13,615 nucleotides of DNA from Dehalococcoidia bacterium (GCA_030589825.1 JAUUZT010000004.1:1-13615); one strand, 5' to 3'; shown: positions 6,030-13,615, counted from the stretch's first letter. Made by a program: numbers and translations. Notes: generated by a model not told the origin, from the sequence alone.

Positions 6030-7436
6030 TCAGTTAAGGATGAACTCCTTCTTATACTCAGGTACAGAAATTTTCCAACCAGTTTTCTCTCTCAGGTGGA
6101 CAGCAAATTGCTGAGCTGACTCCTCTTCTCCATGCACAATAAATAGTTGTTTGGGAGGCTTCTGGAGTGATGAAAGCCAGTTGACAAGCTCATCTCTATC
6201 GGCGTGGGCTGAGAAGCCATGTATTTGGACCACTCTGGCCATAACACGGTATTCCTGTCCCAGTACACGTACCTTTCTGGCTCCATCGACTATCTGCCTT
6301 CCCAGCGTACCTGCTGCTTGATAACCTATGAAAAGAAGAGTGCTTTCCTTTCTGCTGATGTTTTCCACGATATGGTATTTTACCCTGCCTCCGGTGCACA
6401 TACCGGAGCCTGCAATTATCATGACACTACCTTTTATGTAGTTTATTGCCTTTGACTGGTCCACTGTCTTGACCATGTTCAGGCCAGGCCAATCGAAAGG
6501 CGATTTTCCCTGCCGTATTAGTTTCATCATTTCCTTGTCAAATAGCTCTGGATGGTGTCCGAATACCTCTGTAACATTTATAGCCATTGGGCTGTCAACA
6601 AAGGCGACCAGGTGGGGAATGCGGTCTGCTAACAGCAAATCGTTAAGATAATAGAGTATTTCCTGCGACCTCTCCAGGGCAAAACTCGGAATTACTATGT
6701 TGCCTCTTGCTTTCACAGTCGAGTTTATTACTTCCGCAAGGTCTTCGACGATGGTGTCCTGGCTGTCATGTGTCCTGTTACCATAAGTAGATTCCACCAT
6801 CACGTAATCGGCTTCTGTGAAAAAGGTTGGGTCCTGCAGGATGGGTTTGTTACAGCGACCAATATCGCCAGAAAAGAGCAGACTCCGTTCTTCCCCATTT
6901 TGACTTATTATAACCTTTATCATAGCTGAACCAAGTACATGTCCTGCATCGTAGAATGTAGCGTTGATGTCTTTGTCTATTTGAACGGGCTCTTTATAGA
7001 TGACATTTGAAAATAGTGAAAAACAGTTTTGGGCATCACTGACGGTATACAGGGGTATCTCTGGATGAGGCCCTTTTCTTCCCTCACGGCGGTGCCTTTT
7101 CTTCTTAAATTCTGCATCTTCCTCTTGTATTCTTGCTGAGTCCATGAGTATGATTTTGGTGATTTCGTTGGTAGCAGCAGTGCAATAGATTTTTCCGTGG
7201 AACCCCTCGTTTACAAGCTTGGGTAGTAGGCCACAATGGTCCAAGTGGGCATGGGTCAGCAATACGGCATCCAGGCTCTCAGGATCGAAAGAGAAAGGTT
7301 GCCAGTTTCTATCCTTGAATTGCCTTTCCTGGTATAAACCGCAGTCAACCAGGAATTTGAAGCCGTTGGCCTCAACAAGATGCTGGGAACCCGTAACGTT
7401 CTGGGCCGCTCCCAGACAAGTTAACTTGATATGCAT
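6030..7436 (-). CDS. Metallo-beta-lactamase/beta-CASP RNA-processing exonuclease-like protein
   Basis: This 468-aa protein is of the CPSF73/YSH1 type (COG1236-like), predicted to be a zinc-dependent RNase in the cytosol. The zinc-binding THAHLDHCG is at 61-69 (His62, His64, Asp66, His67), followed by AGHVLGS with His166 and SGDIGR with Asp191. The beta-CASP part shows ESTYGNR (215-221, motif A), a GSGMCTGGR segment (343-351), GFSAHADRD with His411 (407-414), and a C-terminal IVHGEE with His435. All metal ligands expected for an active enzyme are visible. It is shorter than RNase J (about 555 aa) and lacks that enzyme's C-terminal domain, and there is no KH domain as in archaeal aCPSF1. The start ATG is preceded by GGAG at six bases. 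It diverges from larA and has a leader of about 60 bases if the TATAAT at 7501-7506 is used. Confidence 0.93.
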   Translation of the reverse strand: MHIKLTCLGAAQNVTGSQHLVEANGFKFLVDCGLYQERQFKDRNWQPFSFDPESLDAVLLTHAHLDHCGLLPKLVNEGFHGKIYCTAATNEITKIILMDSARIQEEDAEFKKKRHRREGRKGPHPEIPLYTVSDAQNCFSLFSNVIYKEPVQIDKDINATFYDAGHVLGSAMIKVIISQNGEERSLLFSGDIGRCNKPILQDPTFFTEADYVMVESTYGNRTHDSQDTIVEDLAEVINSTVKARGNIVIPSFALERSQEILYYLNDLLLADRIPHLVAFVDSPMAINVTEVFGHHPELFDKEMMKLIRQGKSPFDWPGLNMVKTVDQSKAINYIKGSVMIIAGSGMCTGGRVKYHIVENISRKESTLLFIGYQAAGTLGRQIVDGARKVRVLGQEYRVMARVVQIHGFSAHADRDELVNWLSSLQKPPKQLFIVHGEEESAQQFAVHLREKTGWKISVPEYKKEFILN

Positions 7437-7455
7437 GCTTATCTCCTGCCCCTCG

Positions 7456-7471
7456 TATTAGTATATTAGTA
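7456..7471. repeat. Tandem 8-bp direct repeat TATTAGTA x2
   Basis: Two perfect, adjacent copies of TATTAGTA lie at 7456-7463 and 7464-7471, about 20 bases upstream of the start codon of the beta-CASP gene. They would lie in its untranslated leader. They may be a protein- or RNA-binding site, or just AT-rich slippage. Confidence 0.5.
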
Positions 7472-7500
7472 CTTATTTTACTGAACTGATTGTGAATTGT

Positions 7501-7533
7501 ATTATAACCTTGTGGTTATAGAATTGCTATACT
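7501..7533. promoter_or_regulatory. Divergent promoter/operator between larA and the beta-CASP gene
   Basis: A perfect 7-bp inverted repeat, TATAACC-TTGT-GGTTATA, covers 7503-7520. On the minus strand a perfect TATAAT (7501-7506) overlaps its left arm and could be the -10 of the beta-CASP gene. On the plus strand TATACT (7528-7533, 5/6 match) could be the -10 of larA, placing the inverted repeat at about -37 to -20. Neither -10 has a good -35 at 16-18 bases, which would suit promoters needing an activator bound at the repeat; a repressor operator is equally possible. No Crp-type half-site pair is visible. Confidence 0.45.
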
Positions 7534-7562
7534 GCTATTAACAAATTAAGGGGGAATAGAGA

Positions 7563-8840
7563 GTGGTTCAATATAAACGTATTGAGATGCCCTATGGAGA
7601 GAAAACGGTCCAATTTTCTGTGCCGGAGGCTAATTTAAAAGGAATTTATAGCCCCCATCAAGTTTCTCCTGTAGCAGATGTCGCTACTGAAATCAGACAA
7701 GCGTTATCAAATCCTGTCGGTACAACAACCATGACGGAGTTAGCACGGGGCGCAAAGCGTATTGTTATAGTGGCAGATGATAATACCCGTCCTACTCCAG
7801 CTGATATTATACTTCCTGAAGTCCTTGATGCAATTAATGCTGCAGGGGTTGATGATGATGCTGTTCAGTTGCTTATTGCCCTGGGTACGCATCGAAAAAT
7901 GACTGCCCAGGAGATAGAAATAAAGTATGGTAGCGTTATCACCAGCCGTATACAGGTGATAAATCATGATGCCTTTGACTCGAATGCACTGGTGCGGATG
8001 GGAACTACACAGGCAGGCATTCCTGTAATGCTAAACCGTCTGGTCGTAGACGCTGACCTGGTATTGGGTATAGGCACAATAGTGCCACACCATATTCCTG
8101 GTTTTTCCGGTGGTGCCAAGATAATCCAGCCGGGTATATGCGGAGTACAGACAACAGGAGAAGTCCATTTGCTCTCTGTACGTAGTTGTGACCTCAGTAT
8201 GCTGGGTATATTGGAAAATAAAGTTCGTCATGAGATGGAGACAATCGCAGAGAGAGCGGGATTGAAAGCGATTTTGAATACAATACTGGATGCAGAGGGA
8301 AGAGTGGTAAAGGCTGTCTTTGGGGATCCCAGAGCCGCCTTCCGGGAAGGAGTCGAGACCTCACGTCGTGTATATGGTGTGAATGTTACAAATAAGACGG
8401 ATATAGTTATCGCAGGTTCACACCCATGTGACATCGAGTTCTGGCAAGCTCATAAATCTCTCTACGCTGCTGAACGCTGTGTTCGTGATGGTGGTACTAT
8501 AATCATAGTAACCCCTTGTCCCGAAGGGGTTGCTGTAACACATCCTGAGATGGTTCAGTATGCTGGACGTAGCCTGGAGGAAATAGATAGAATGGTACGT
8601 TCTGGAGAGATTAAAGATTTAGTTGCCGGGGCGCTGGCAATGGCGTGGGCGAACACACGGCGGCGTGCCAGGATTTGTATAGTCTCCGGTGGTGTCAGTG
8701 ATGAAGATGCAACGGCGGTGAATTTTACTCCTTTTGCTACAGTTGATGAGGCACTTGAAGCGGCCCTTGCACGTCATGGTCAGCAAGCCTCAGTCTGTGT
8801 GCTCCCTTATTCGCCTGATACACTCCCGTTGCTAAGTTGA
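7563..8840 (+). CDS. larA: LarA-family nickel-dependent lactate (2-hydroxyacid) racemase
   Basis: This 425-aa cytosolic enzyme is of the LarA family, which interconverts enantiomers of lactate or other 2-hydroxyacids using a nickel-pincer nucleotide covalently bound to a lysine. Motifs: ADDNTRPTP (71-79) with Asp72 and Arg76; ALGTHR (106-111) with His110; VPHHIPGFSGGAKIIQPG (174-191) with His176 and Lys186, the predicted pincer-bearing lysine; His202 in GEVHLLS; and FWQAHKS (293-299) with Gln295 and Lys298. These match the catalytic and metal-binding residues known from Lactiplantibacillus LarA within a shift of 0-2 positions. The GTG start has AAGGGGGA about 7 bases upstream. The cofactor genes larB, larC and larE are not in the window. 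The exact substrate is open, as the family includes malate and other hydroxyacid racemases. Its last 9 bases overlap the end of the opposite lipid-kinase gene. Confidence 0.9.
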   Translation: MVQYKRIEMPYGEKTVQFSVPEANLKGIYSPHQVSPVADVATEIRQALSNPVGTTTMTELARGAKRIVIVADDNTRPTPADIILPEVLDAINAAGVDDDAVQLLIALGTHRKMTAQEIEIKYGSVITSRIQVINHDAFDSNALVRMGTTQAGIPVMLNRLVVDADLVLGIGTIVPHHIPGFSGGAKIIQPGICGVQTTGEVHLLSVRSCDLSMLGILENKVRHEMETIAERAGLKAILNTILDAEGRVVKAVFGDPRAAFREGVETSRRVYGVNVTNKTDIVIAGSHPCDIEFWQAHKSLYAAERCVRDGGTIIIVTPCPEGVAVTHPEMVQYAGRSLEEIDRMVRSGEIKDLVAGALAMAWANTRRRARICIVSGGVSDEDATAVNFTPFATVDEALEAALARHGQQASVCVLPYSPDTLPLLS

Positions 8841-9788
8841 AATAGCGTTATCCCTCGTGGCGAATCCTCTTTTTTGTTGCGCAGGGATGGCGAACGTTGC
8901 TGCCTTGGGGACGATTCCTATGGTCATAGGAGTCTCTCCTATGATATCTCCATCTGCCTGTACTATCAGTGGTTTTTCAGTTAGAACGGTGATATGTTTT
9001 CCCTGTCCGATTAACTGGAAGCTTTTCTTCCGCTTTCTGACAAGAATGTCCAGTATGACATCCACTATTCCCCTGATTGAGGTCTCACGAACGATGCCTA
9101 TTTCCAGTATTCCGTCGTCAATCATGCTGTCCGATACAGTGTATTGTGGTCTGCCCAGTACTCCCGAGTTGGCCACAAATAACTCAGCCGCTTTTACCTG
9201 TTGTCTCTTCCCGTCTATTGTAACGGAGAACGATTTTTGAGTTGTTTTCGGCAGATGTAGCAATCCTGTGAATATATAAGCAAATATTCCAAGCAGAGAT
9301 TTTTTAGTGGAGTCTAATTCATTTACTACAGATGAAGAGAAGCCCGTAGATACGTTCATGAAAAATAATCTGTCCTTTATCTGTATAGCGTCAATGGTTT
9401 TCGTTTGTTCGAAGTGAACGAGTAACTGGATAGCTAATTTTACGTCCAGGGGGATGCCCAGTATATTGGCCATGGTGTTACTTGTACCTGCTGGTATAAT
9501 TCCGATTGTTTTTTTGCAGTCCTGCAGGTAACTGGCAAGCAGTGCAATCATGCCATCTCCTCCTACAGCAACATAGAGGTCAAAATGCTCTTGCTTCGCC
9601 TTCTTTATCCTCTCTGACAGCTCCTGCTGGTTTATGAAGCTGTATATCTCTGCTGAGATATCTTCTCTGGATAATAAGTCTGTCAGGTACTCGTAAATAA
9701 GGTAATCATCGTAACGCCCCGCTTTAGTATTGACTACGATGAAGAATCTTCTCTTCGTTATCCCCTGCTCATCTGCTTTATGAATCAA
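8832..9788 (-). CDS. Diacylglycerol kinase-family (DgkB/YegS-type) lipid kinase
   Basis: This 318-aa soluble or membrane-associated kinase has a DAGK catalytic domain; family members phosphorylate diacylglycerol or related lipids with ATP. Motifs: FFIVVNTKAG (15-24), the nucleotide-binding GGDGM (76-80), PAGTSN (99-104), an MNVSTGFSS stretch (144-152), MIDDGILEI (222-230) and the C-terminal QADGDIIGETP (277-287), where many relatives have DGE. The start is a TTG at 9788 with a weak AAGG eight bases upstream; I see no in-frame ATG near the conserved N-terminus, and an in-frame stop closes the frame at about 9820. It follows the ABC-F gene by 36 bases, so it is likely the last gene of that operon. 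Its end overlaps larA tail to tail by 9 bases. The lipid substrate is unknown. Confidence 0.92.
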   Translation of the reverse strand: MIHKADEQGITKRRFFIVVNTKAGRYDDYLIYEYLTDLLSREDISAEIYSFINQQELSERIKKAKQEHFDLYVAVGGDGMIALLASYLQDCKKTIGIIPAGTSNTMANILGIPLDVKLAIQLLVHFEQTKTIDAIQIKDRLFFMNVSTGFSSSVVNELDSTKKSLLGIFAYIFTGLLHLPKTTQKSFSVTIDGKRQQVKAAELFVANSGVLGRPQYTVSDSMIDDGILEIGIVRETSIRGIVDVILDILVRKRKKSFQLIGQGKHITVLTEKPLIVQADGDIIGETPMTIGIVPKAATFAIPAQQKRGFATRDNAIST

Positions 9789-9824
9789 TGTTTTAACCTT
9801 AATCGCTAGGGTCCTAACTCAGGC

Positions 9825-11816
9825 TCAGGCATTTCGCTTTAGAGCCATATATTTTTCCTCTTCAAATTCGCCTGTTATTTTATCAGCTTCAAGAGAAAGC
9901 CTCTCCCATTCTTCAGTAAGTGAATCGATTTCCTTTTTCAATCCGCGATGCTTATCGATGTTATTGACCACATTGGATCTGTCCTCGTAGTGGGCAGAGT
10001 TGGAGAAAGTATCCTCAATTTCCTTCAACTGTTCCTCCAGTAATGAGAGTCTGGCTTCGATTTTACTGGTTTTCCGCTGGATTGGAGAAAGTATCCTGTA
10101 GTATTTGTTTCTCAGTTCTCCCTCAGTAGCCTTGCGCCGACGTAATTCTTCTTTATTGTCCTTGCTCCCGGTTTTTATTGCTGATTTTTGGTCTGTCCCG
10201 GGGATTATTTCAGGTTGGCTTTTCTTCCAGTAGAGATAGCTATCATAATCTCCCGGGAATATTTGAACTTGGCCTCTTGCCACCATAATAATTTTATTTG
10301 CGATCTGGCGAATAAGGGTACGATCGTGGGAAATGAAGCAGAGCGTCCCTTGATAGGCTTGAAGTGCGTCGGTGAGCACCTCTCTTGAGGCGATGTCGAG
10401 GTGGTTGGTGGGTTCGTCCATTAACAAGAAGTTCGTTGACTGTACCAGTATTTTTGCTATTGCCAGCCGGCTCTTTTCGCCGCCAGATAATACGGAGACT
10501 GTCTTCGCAACATCGTCACCGCTGAAGAGAAAGCCTCCCAGGATGCTGCGCAGTCTTTGTTCTGTATCGTTTGGCGCAACGCTGCGCAACTCGGATAATA
10601 CACTATTTTCAGGGGAGAGAAGTTCAAGTTGGTGCTGGGTATAATATGCAGTACTGATGTTATACCCTAATTCGCGCTGTCCCTTTTCAAAGGGAAGAAC
10701 ATCCGCTAGGATTTTTAGCAGTGTTGTCTTCCCTGCCCCGTTATGCCCCAGCAGGGCCACCCTGTCCCCTCGCCGAAGTACCAGATTAAGGTCTTTATAT
10801 ACGATGTTGTTTCTATAGGCTTTAGCGACGTGGGTTAGTTTAATAACTTCCTCTCCCCCTCTCTCAATACAGGGGAATGAGAAGTGTATTTTCCTGCTTG
10901 TTCGGGGCACCTCCACTTTTTGTATTTTCTGCATCCGTTTAATTCGACTTTGAACCTGGGTTGCCTTGGTTGCCTTATAACGAAAGCGCTCTATATATCG
11001 CATTTCCTGCTGTATCTTACGTTTCTGTCTTTTTGCAGTCGCCTCACTGGTCTCAATCCCTCTTTGTCGTGCCGTTATGAAGCTATCGTAGTTGCCATGG
11101 TGATGAATAATCCTGCCTGGCTCAATGGCCAGAACGCTATCTGCCACGTTATTCAGGAATTCCCTGTCGTGGGAGATAACCATTATTGCTCCATGGTAGC
11201 TCTTAAGATAGTTTTCAAACCAGATACAGGATTCCAGGTCAAGATGATTTGTTGGCTCATCAAGCAATAAAAGGTCAGGGTTAAGCAGGAGCAGTTTGGC
11301 TAGCTCGGCACGCATCAGCCATCCTCCGCTGAATTCATTCATTGGGCGCTTATAATCAGAGGTTTTAAATCCCAACCCAGAGAGGACGATTTTCGCCTCA
11401 TATTCAATGCTATAACCGCCGGCCGCTTCGAATCTATACTGGAGCTCTCCCATCTCCTGGAGTAGCTCCGCTGTTTTATTGGTATCTTTCTCCTCTTCCA
11501 TCTCTTGCCTGACAACTTCAATGGCATGTTTAAGTTTCATAGCCCCAGTAGCGACATCTGTTACTGCATCAAGCAGGGGTATGACAGAAGAAGGTGTAAT
11601 TTCCTGTTGCAGACAGCCAACACTGATGCCCTGTCGTTTGCTTATCTGTCCTTCGTCAGGAGTAATATTGCCGAGGATTATTTCGAACAGCGTAGTTTTC
11701 CCTGCACCATTTGCTCCAATTACTGCTATGCGGTCCCTGGCACCGATATTGAAGCTGATGTTACTAAATAGCTGTTGACTACCGTATGATTTGGAAATGT
11801 TAAAGATGCTGAGCAT
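9825..11816 (-). CDS. ABC-F family ATPase (YdiF/YheS-type translation factor)
   Basis: This 663-aa protein has two ABC domains and no membrane segments. ABC-F proteins bind the ribosomal E site and relieve stalled translation; some give antibiotic resistance. Domain 1: Walker A GANGAGKT (34-41), signature FSGGW (162-166), Walker B LLLLDEPTNHLD (182-193), switch ISHDRE (214-219). The interdomain linker (about 240-320) contains the typical basic ERFRYKATKATQVQSRIKRM. Domain 2: GHNGAGKT (357-364), LSGGE (443-447), LLMDEPTNHLD (464-474), ISHDRT (495-500). A charged C-terminal coiled coil covers about 555-655, as in Uup, YheS and YdiF. Both catalytic glutamates are present. The ATG at 11816 has no Shine-Dalgarno and follows the GGT-like stop by 29 bases. 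The linker fits the housekeeping YdiF/YheS type better than a resistance type, but this is not certain. Confidence 0.94.
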   Translation of the reverse strand: MLSIFNISKSYGSQQLFSNISFNIGARDRIAVIGANGAGKTTLFEIILGNITPDEGQISKRQGISVGCLQQEITPSSVIPLLDAVTDVATGAMKLKHAIEVVRQEMEEEKDTNKTAELLQEMGELQYRFEAAGGYSIEYEAKIVLSGLGFKTSDYKRPMNEFSGGWLMRAELAKLLLLNPDLLLLDEPTNHLDLESCIWFENYLKSYHGAIMVISHDREFLNNVADSVLAIEPGRIIHHHGNYDSFITARQRGIETSEATAKRQKRKIQQEMRYIERFRYKATKATQVQSRIKRMQKIQKVEVPRTSRKIHFSFPCIERGGEEVIKLTHVAKAYRNNIVYKDLNLVLRRGDRVALLGHNGAGKTTLLKILADVLPFEKGQRELGYNISTAYYTQHQLELLSPENSVLSELRSVAPNDTEQRLRSILGGFLFSGDDVAKTVSVLSGGEKSRLAIAKILVQSTNFLLMDEPTNHLDIASREVLTDALQAYQGTLCFISHDRTLIRQIANKIIMVARGQVQIFPGDYDSYLYWKKSQPEIIPGTDQKSAIKTGSKDNKEELRRRKATEGELRNKYYRILSPIQRKTSKIEARLSLLEEQLKEIEDTFSNSAHYEDRSNVVNNIDKHRGLKKEIDSLTEEWERLSLEADKITGEFEEEKYMALKRNA

Positions 11817-11845
11817 ATTTTATTAAGCAGTTGTCCGTAACTATT

Positions 11846-13435
11846 TCAAAATCCAACTGCCTGTCCATCTTTCCTTGAATCGGAAGCGCCGCAATAGCCT
11901 CCAGATAATTTATATATTAGTTGTCCTCCTCCGAACCATGTGGGGTTTGTTTTTAAGTAATTTATCTTGTGTCCTCGCTTTTTTAAGTCCTCCAATACGT
12001 CTGTACTGAAACCAGGCTCAAAAGCAACCTCCATATTCTCGAATAACCTCCAGCGGGGGGCGTCACAAGCTGCCTGTGGATTCTGATGATAATCAAATAT
12101 ACGAACCATCATCTGCGAATGTCCTTGTGCCTGCATTGCTGCTCCCATCACCCCAAAACTCATCACAGGATTGCCCTGTTTGGTCACGAATGCTGGAATG
12201 ATTGTATGAAAGGGCCTCTTTGCTCCATCTACCTGGTTGGGATGCCCTTTCTTTGTACTAAAACAGGCAGCCCTGTTCTGCATGCTTATGCCGGTATCAG
12301 GCACTACGATACCTGAACCAAAGCCCATGAAGTTTGACTGGATAAAGGAGACCATCATGCCATTGGCATCGGCCGTGCTCAGATAAACTGTCCCCCCACG
12401 TCGGGGCACCCCGTATTCAGGATTCTGGGCATGTTTGATATCAATTAGTCTGGCTCGCTGAGACAGATAATCTGTCTGTAATAAGTCATGGTAGTCTATT
12501 TCCATACAGGAAAGGTCAGCAACATAACGATAGCTATCAGCAAATGCCAGTTTCATTGCCTCGATTTGCAGATGTAGACTGTCTGCCGAGTCTACAGGGT
12601 AGTCCTGAATGTTCCAGTGTTCCAGGATGCCCAGCATGAGCAATGCTGTTATACCCTGTCCGTTTGGGGGGATTTCATGAAGCTCTAATCCATGGTATTT
12701 GATGGAAACCGTTTCAACCCAGTCCGGATGATGTTTGTCCAGGTCTTCATCGGTAAGCATGCCACCGGTAGCCTTGGAATGTGCAGCGATTTTTTCTGCA
12801 AGTTTGCCTCGGTAGAATGTTTCCCCGTTTGTTTCTGCAATCTGTTCAAGAGTGCTTGCCTGTTCCTTGCAGTTAAAGCTTTCCCCTGCTCTGGGTGCTC
12901 TGCCATCTAGTAAAAAGGTGGCTCCCAGTTCTGGGAAGTTGCGATATGTTTCAGGCACAGTTTTCCACCTGGCAGCGGTGATGGGAGAGACCAAAAAACC
13001 GTTGCAGGCATATTCTATTGCTGGTGCGAACAGCTCTCCAAAAGGCAGAGAACCAAAGCGTCTCGATAACTCCATCCAGGCAGACACTGCACCTGGAATG
13101 CTTACTGAGTTCCAGCCATACTCTGGCATTGAATCAAGGCTTGAAAACTGCTCGAATGTCCATGCTGAGGGGGATCGCCCAGAAGCATTGAGGCCATGCA
13201 GTTGTTTTCCATCCCAGACAATGGCAAAGGCATCACTACCTATTCCGTTGGAGGTTGGTTCCACTACTGTTAGCGCTATGGCAGTGGCGATAGCAGCATC
13301 TATTGCATTACCGCCTGCCTGGAGCATCCTCAACCCCGCCTGGGCTGCCAGGGGTTGAGAGGTGGCAACGATACTGCGAGCCATAACCGGCATACGCTGA
13401 GAGTGATATGGAAAATCCCAACTGAGAGATGTCAT
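11846..13435 (-). CDS. Gamma-glutamyltransferase-family Ntn hydrolase (YwrD/HpxW-like)
   Basis: This 529-aa protein has the gamma-glutamyltransferase/cephalosporin acylase fold, which self-cleaves so that a threonine becomes the N-terminal nucleophile. The predicted nucleophile is Thr349 in RRGGTVYLSTADANG, giving subunits of about 348 and 181 aa. Other family parts are AGGNAIDAAIATA (40-52), VVEPTSNGIGSDAF (57-70), PPNGQGITAL (256-264) and GFGSGIVVPDTGISMQNR (371-388). No signal peptide is present, so it should be cytosolic, unlike classical GGT. The nucleophile context is T-V-Y rather than T-T-H, and the region that normally carries the glutamate-binding Arg in RETAP reads NASGRSP. This fits the YwrD/oxamate-amidohydrolase-like branch more than true glutathione transferases; the substrate is unknown. 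The ATG has AGGAGGT seven bases upstream. It is the first gene of the cluster with ABC-F and the lipid kinase. Confidence 0.88.
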   Translation of the reverse strand: MTSLSWDFPYHSQRMPVMARSIVATSQPLAAQAGLRMLQAGGNAIDAAIATAIALTVVEPTSNGIGSDAFAIVWDGKQLHGLNASGRSPSAWTFEQFSSLDSMPEYGWNSVSIPGAVSAWMELSRRFGSLPFGELFAPAIEYACNGFLVSPITAARWKTVPETYRNFPELGATFLLDGRAPRAGESFNCKEQASTLEQIAETNGETFYRGKLAEKIAAHSKATGGMLTDEDLDKHHPDWVETVSIKYHGLELHEIPPNGQGITALLMLGILEHWNIQDYPVDSADSLHLQIEAMKLAFADSYRYVADLSCMEIDYHDLLQTDYLSQRARLIDIKHAQNPEYGVPRRGGTVYLSTADANGMMVSFIQSNFMGFGSGIVVPDTGISMQNRAACFSTKKGHPNQVDGAKRPFHTIIPAFVTKQGNPVMSFGVMGAAMQAQGHSQMMVRIFDYHQNPQAACDAPRWRLFENMEVAFEPGFSTDVLEDLKKRGHKINYLKTNPTWFGGGQLIYKLSGGYCGASDSRKDGQAVGF

Positions 13436-13615
13436 ATATTTACCTCCTGCACAAGCAGTCTATCCCTAATCTTGTCATCTACCAATGGGGACGTCAAGAT
13501 TGTAGAAGGTTTTTATAGGTATTTTGTGTATGGAAGGAGCAGAGATAATATTTTTAGTCTATGAAATATTGACAGATTAATGCTCTAAAAACGAAGTGGC
13601 AAGAATGGTCGTAAA
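13436..13615. other. Upstream region of the GGT-like gene
   Basis: These 180 bases to the window end hold the strong ribosome site of the GGT-like gene (AGGAGGT on the minus strand, about 13443-13449). A TTGACG at 13492-13497 on the minus strand could be a -35, but the hexamer 17 bases on (CAAGAT) matches the -10 consensus at only three positions. I see no convincing gene here. Confidence 0.4.

Noticed and set aside
6036..6050. AAGGA/TCCTT small hairpin near the convergent ends of LOG and the beta-CASP gene as a shared terminator
   Set aside because: It lies inside the beta-CASP coding sequence, has only 5 bp, and has no T-run on either strand at the right place.
9549..9563. GGDGM motif in the 318-aa protein as a possible GGDEF signalling domain
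   Set aside because: The motif sits in a diacylglycerol-kinase context (VAVGGDGM followed by PAGTSN), not in a diguanylate cyclase fold.
13569..13574. Perfect plus-strand TTGACA near the window end
   Set aside because: No -10-like hexamer follows at 16-18 bases and no gene start with a ribosome site is visible before the window ends.
1..13615. A defence system, CRISPR array, transposon or phage remnant
   Set aside because: No repeats with spacers, transposase, integrase, or known defence domains were seen on either strand; the genes are all recognisable chromosomal families apart from one small orphan.

Overview
This 13.6 kb window looks like an ordinary bacterial chromosome segment with moderate GC content. 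I see no phage genes, transposases, CRISPR arrays, tRNAs or rRNAs. Ten clear protein genes are present: nine complete and one cut by the left edge. There is also one plausible hypothetical gene and one doubtful small ORF. MutS2, a YdiF/YheS-type ABC-F protein, canonical Shine-Dalgarno sites and some TTG/GTG starts fit a Gram-positive-like or Chloroflexota-type bacterium. That placement is a weak inference, because no ribosomal or other marker gene is present.

Left block (1-4928), all on the minus strand and read right to left: a MarC-family membrane protein, a 98-aa hypothetical protein, an aspartate/glutamate racemase-family enzyme, a YihY/BrkB-type membrane protein, and MutS2, whose C-terminal Smr domain lies outside the window. 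The racemase and yihY-like reading frames overlap by 8 bases and mutS2 follows 31 bases later, so these three are probably one operon. A promoter-like site at 3839-3867 carries a perfect 10-bp palindrome in its spacer. marC has a consensus -35 and a good -10 placed so close to the ATG that its mRNA should be leaderless; the 98-aa gene has a similar arrangement.

Middle block (4929-7562): a 399-base divergent region separates marC from a plus-strand LOG-family phosphoribohydrolase gene. This region has a promoter with a perfect TATAAT, a possible 59-aa upstream ORF, and a hairpin that contains the stop codon of that ORF. The LOG gene converges, with an 18-base gap, on a minus-strand metallo-beta-lactamase/beta-CASP RNase-like gene. 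That gene diverges from larA across a 126-bp region holding a 7-bp perfect inverted repeat and a tandem 8-bp repeat.

Right block (7563-13615): larA (nickel-pincer-dependent lactate racemase family, plus strand) overlaps tail to tail by 9 bases with a minus-strand cluster of a gamma-glutamyltransferase-like Ntn hydrolase, an ABC-F protein and a diacylglycerol-kinase-family lipid kinase. These three are probably co-transcribed, with gaps of 29 and 36 bases.

I do not see a new multi-gene system here. The most interesting points are the predicted leaderless marC transcript, the LOG leader with its small ORF and hairpin, the larA/RNase control region, a LarA without its cofactor genes nearby, a racemase with an atypical N-terminus, and a GGT-like enzyme whose active-site surroundings argue against true glutathione transferase activity.
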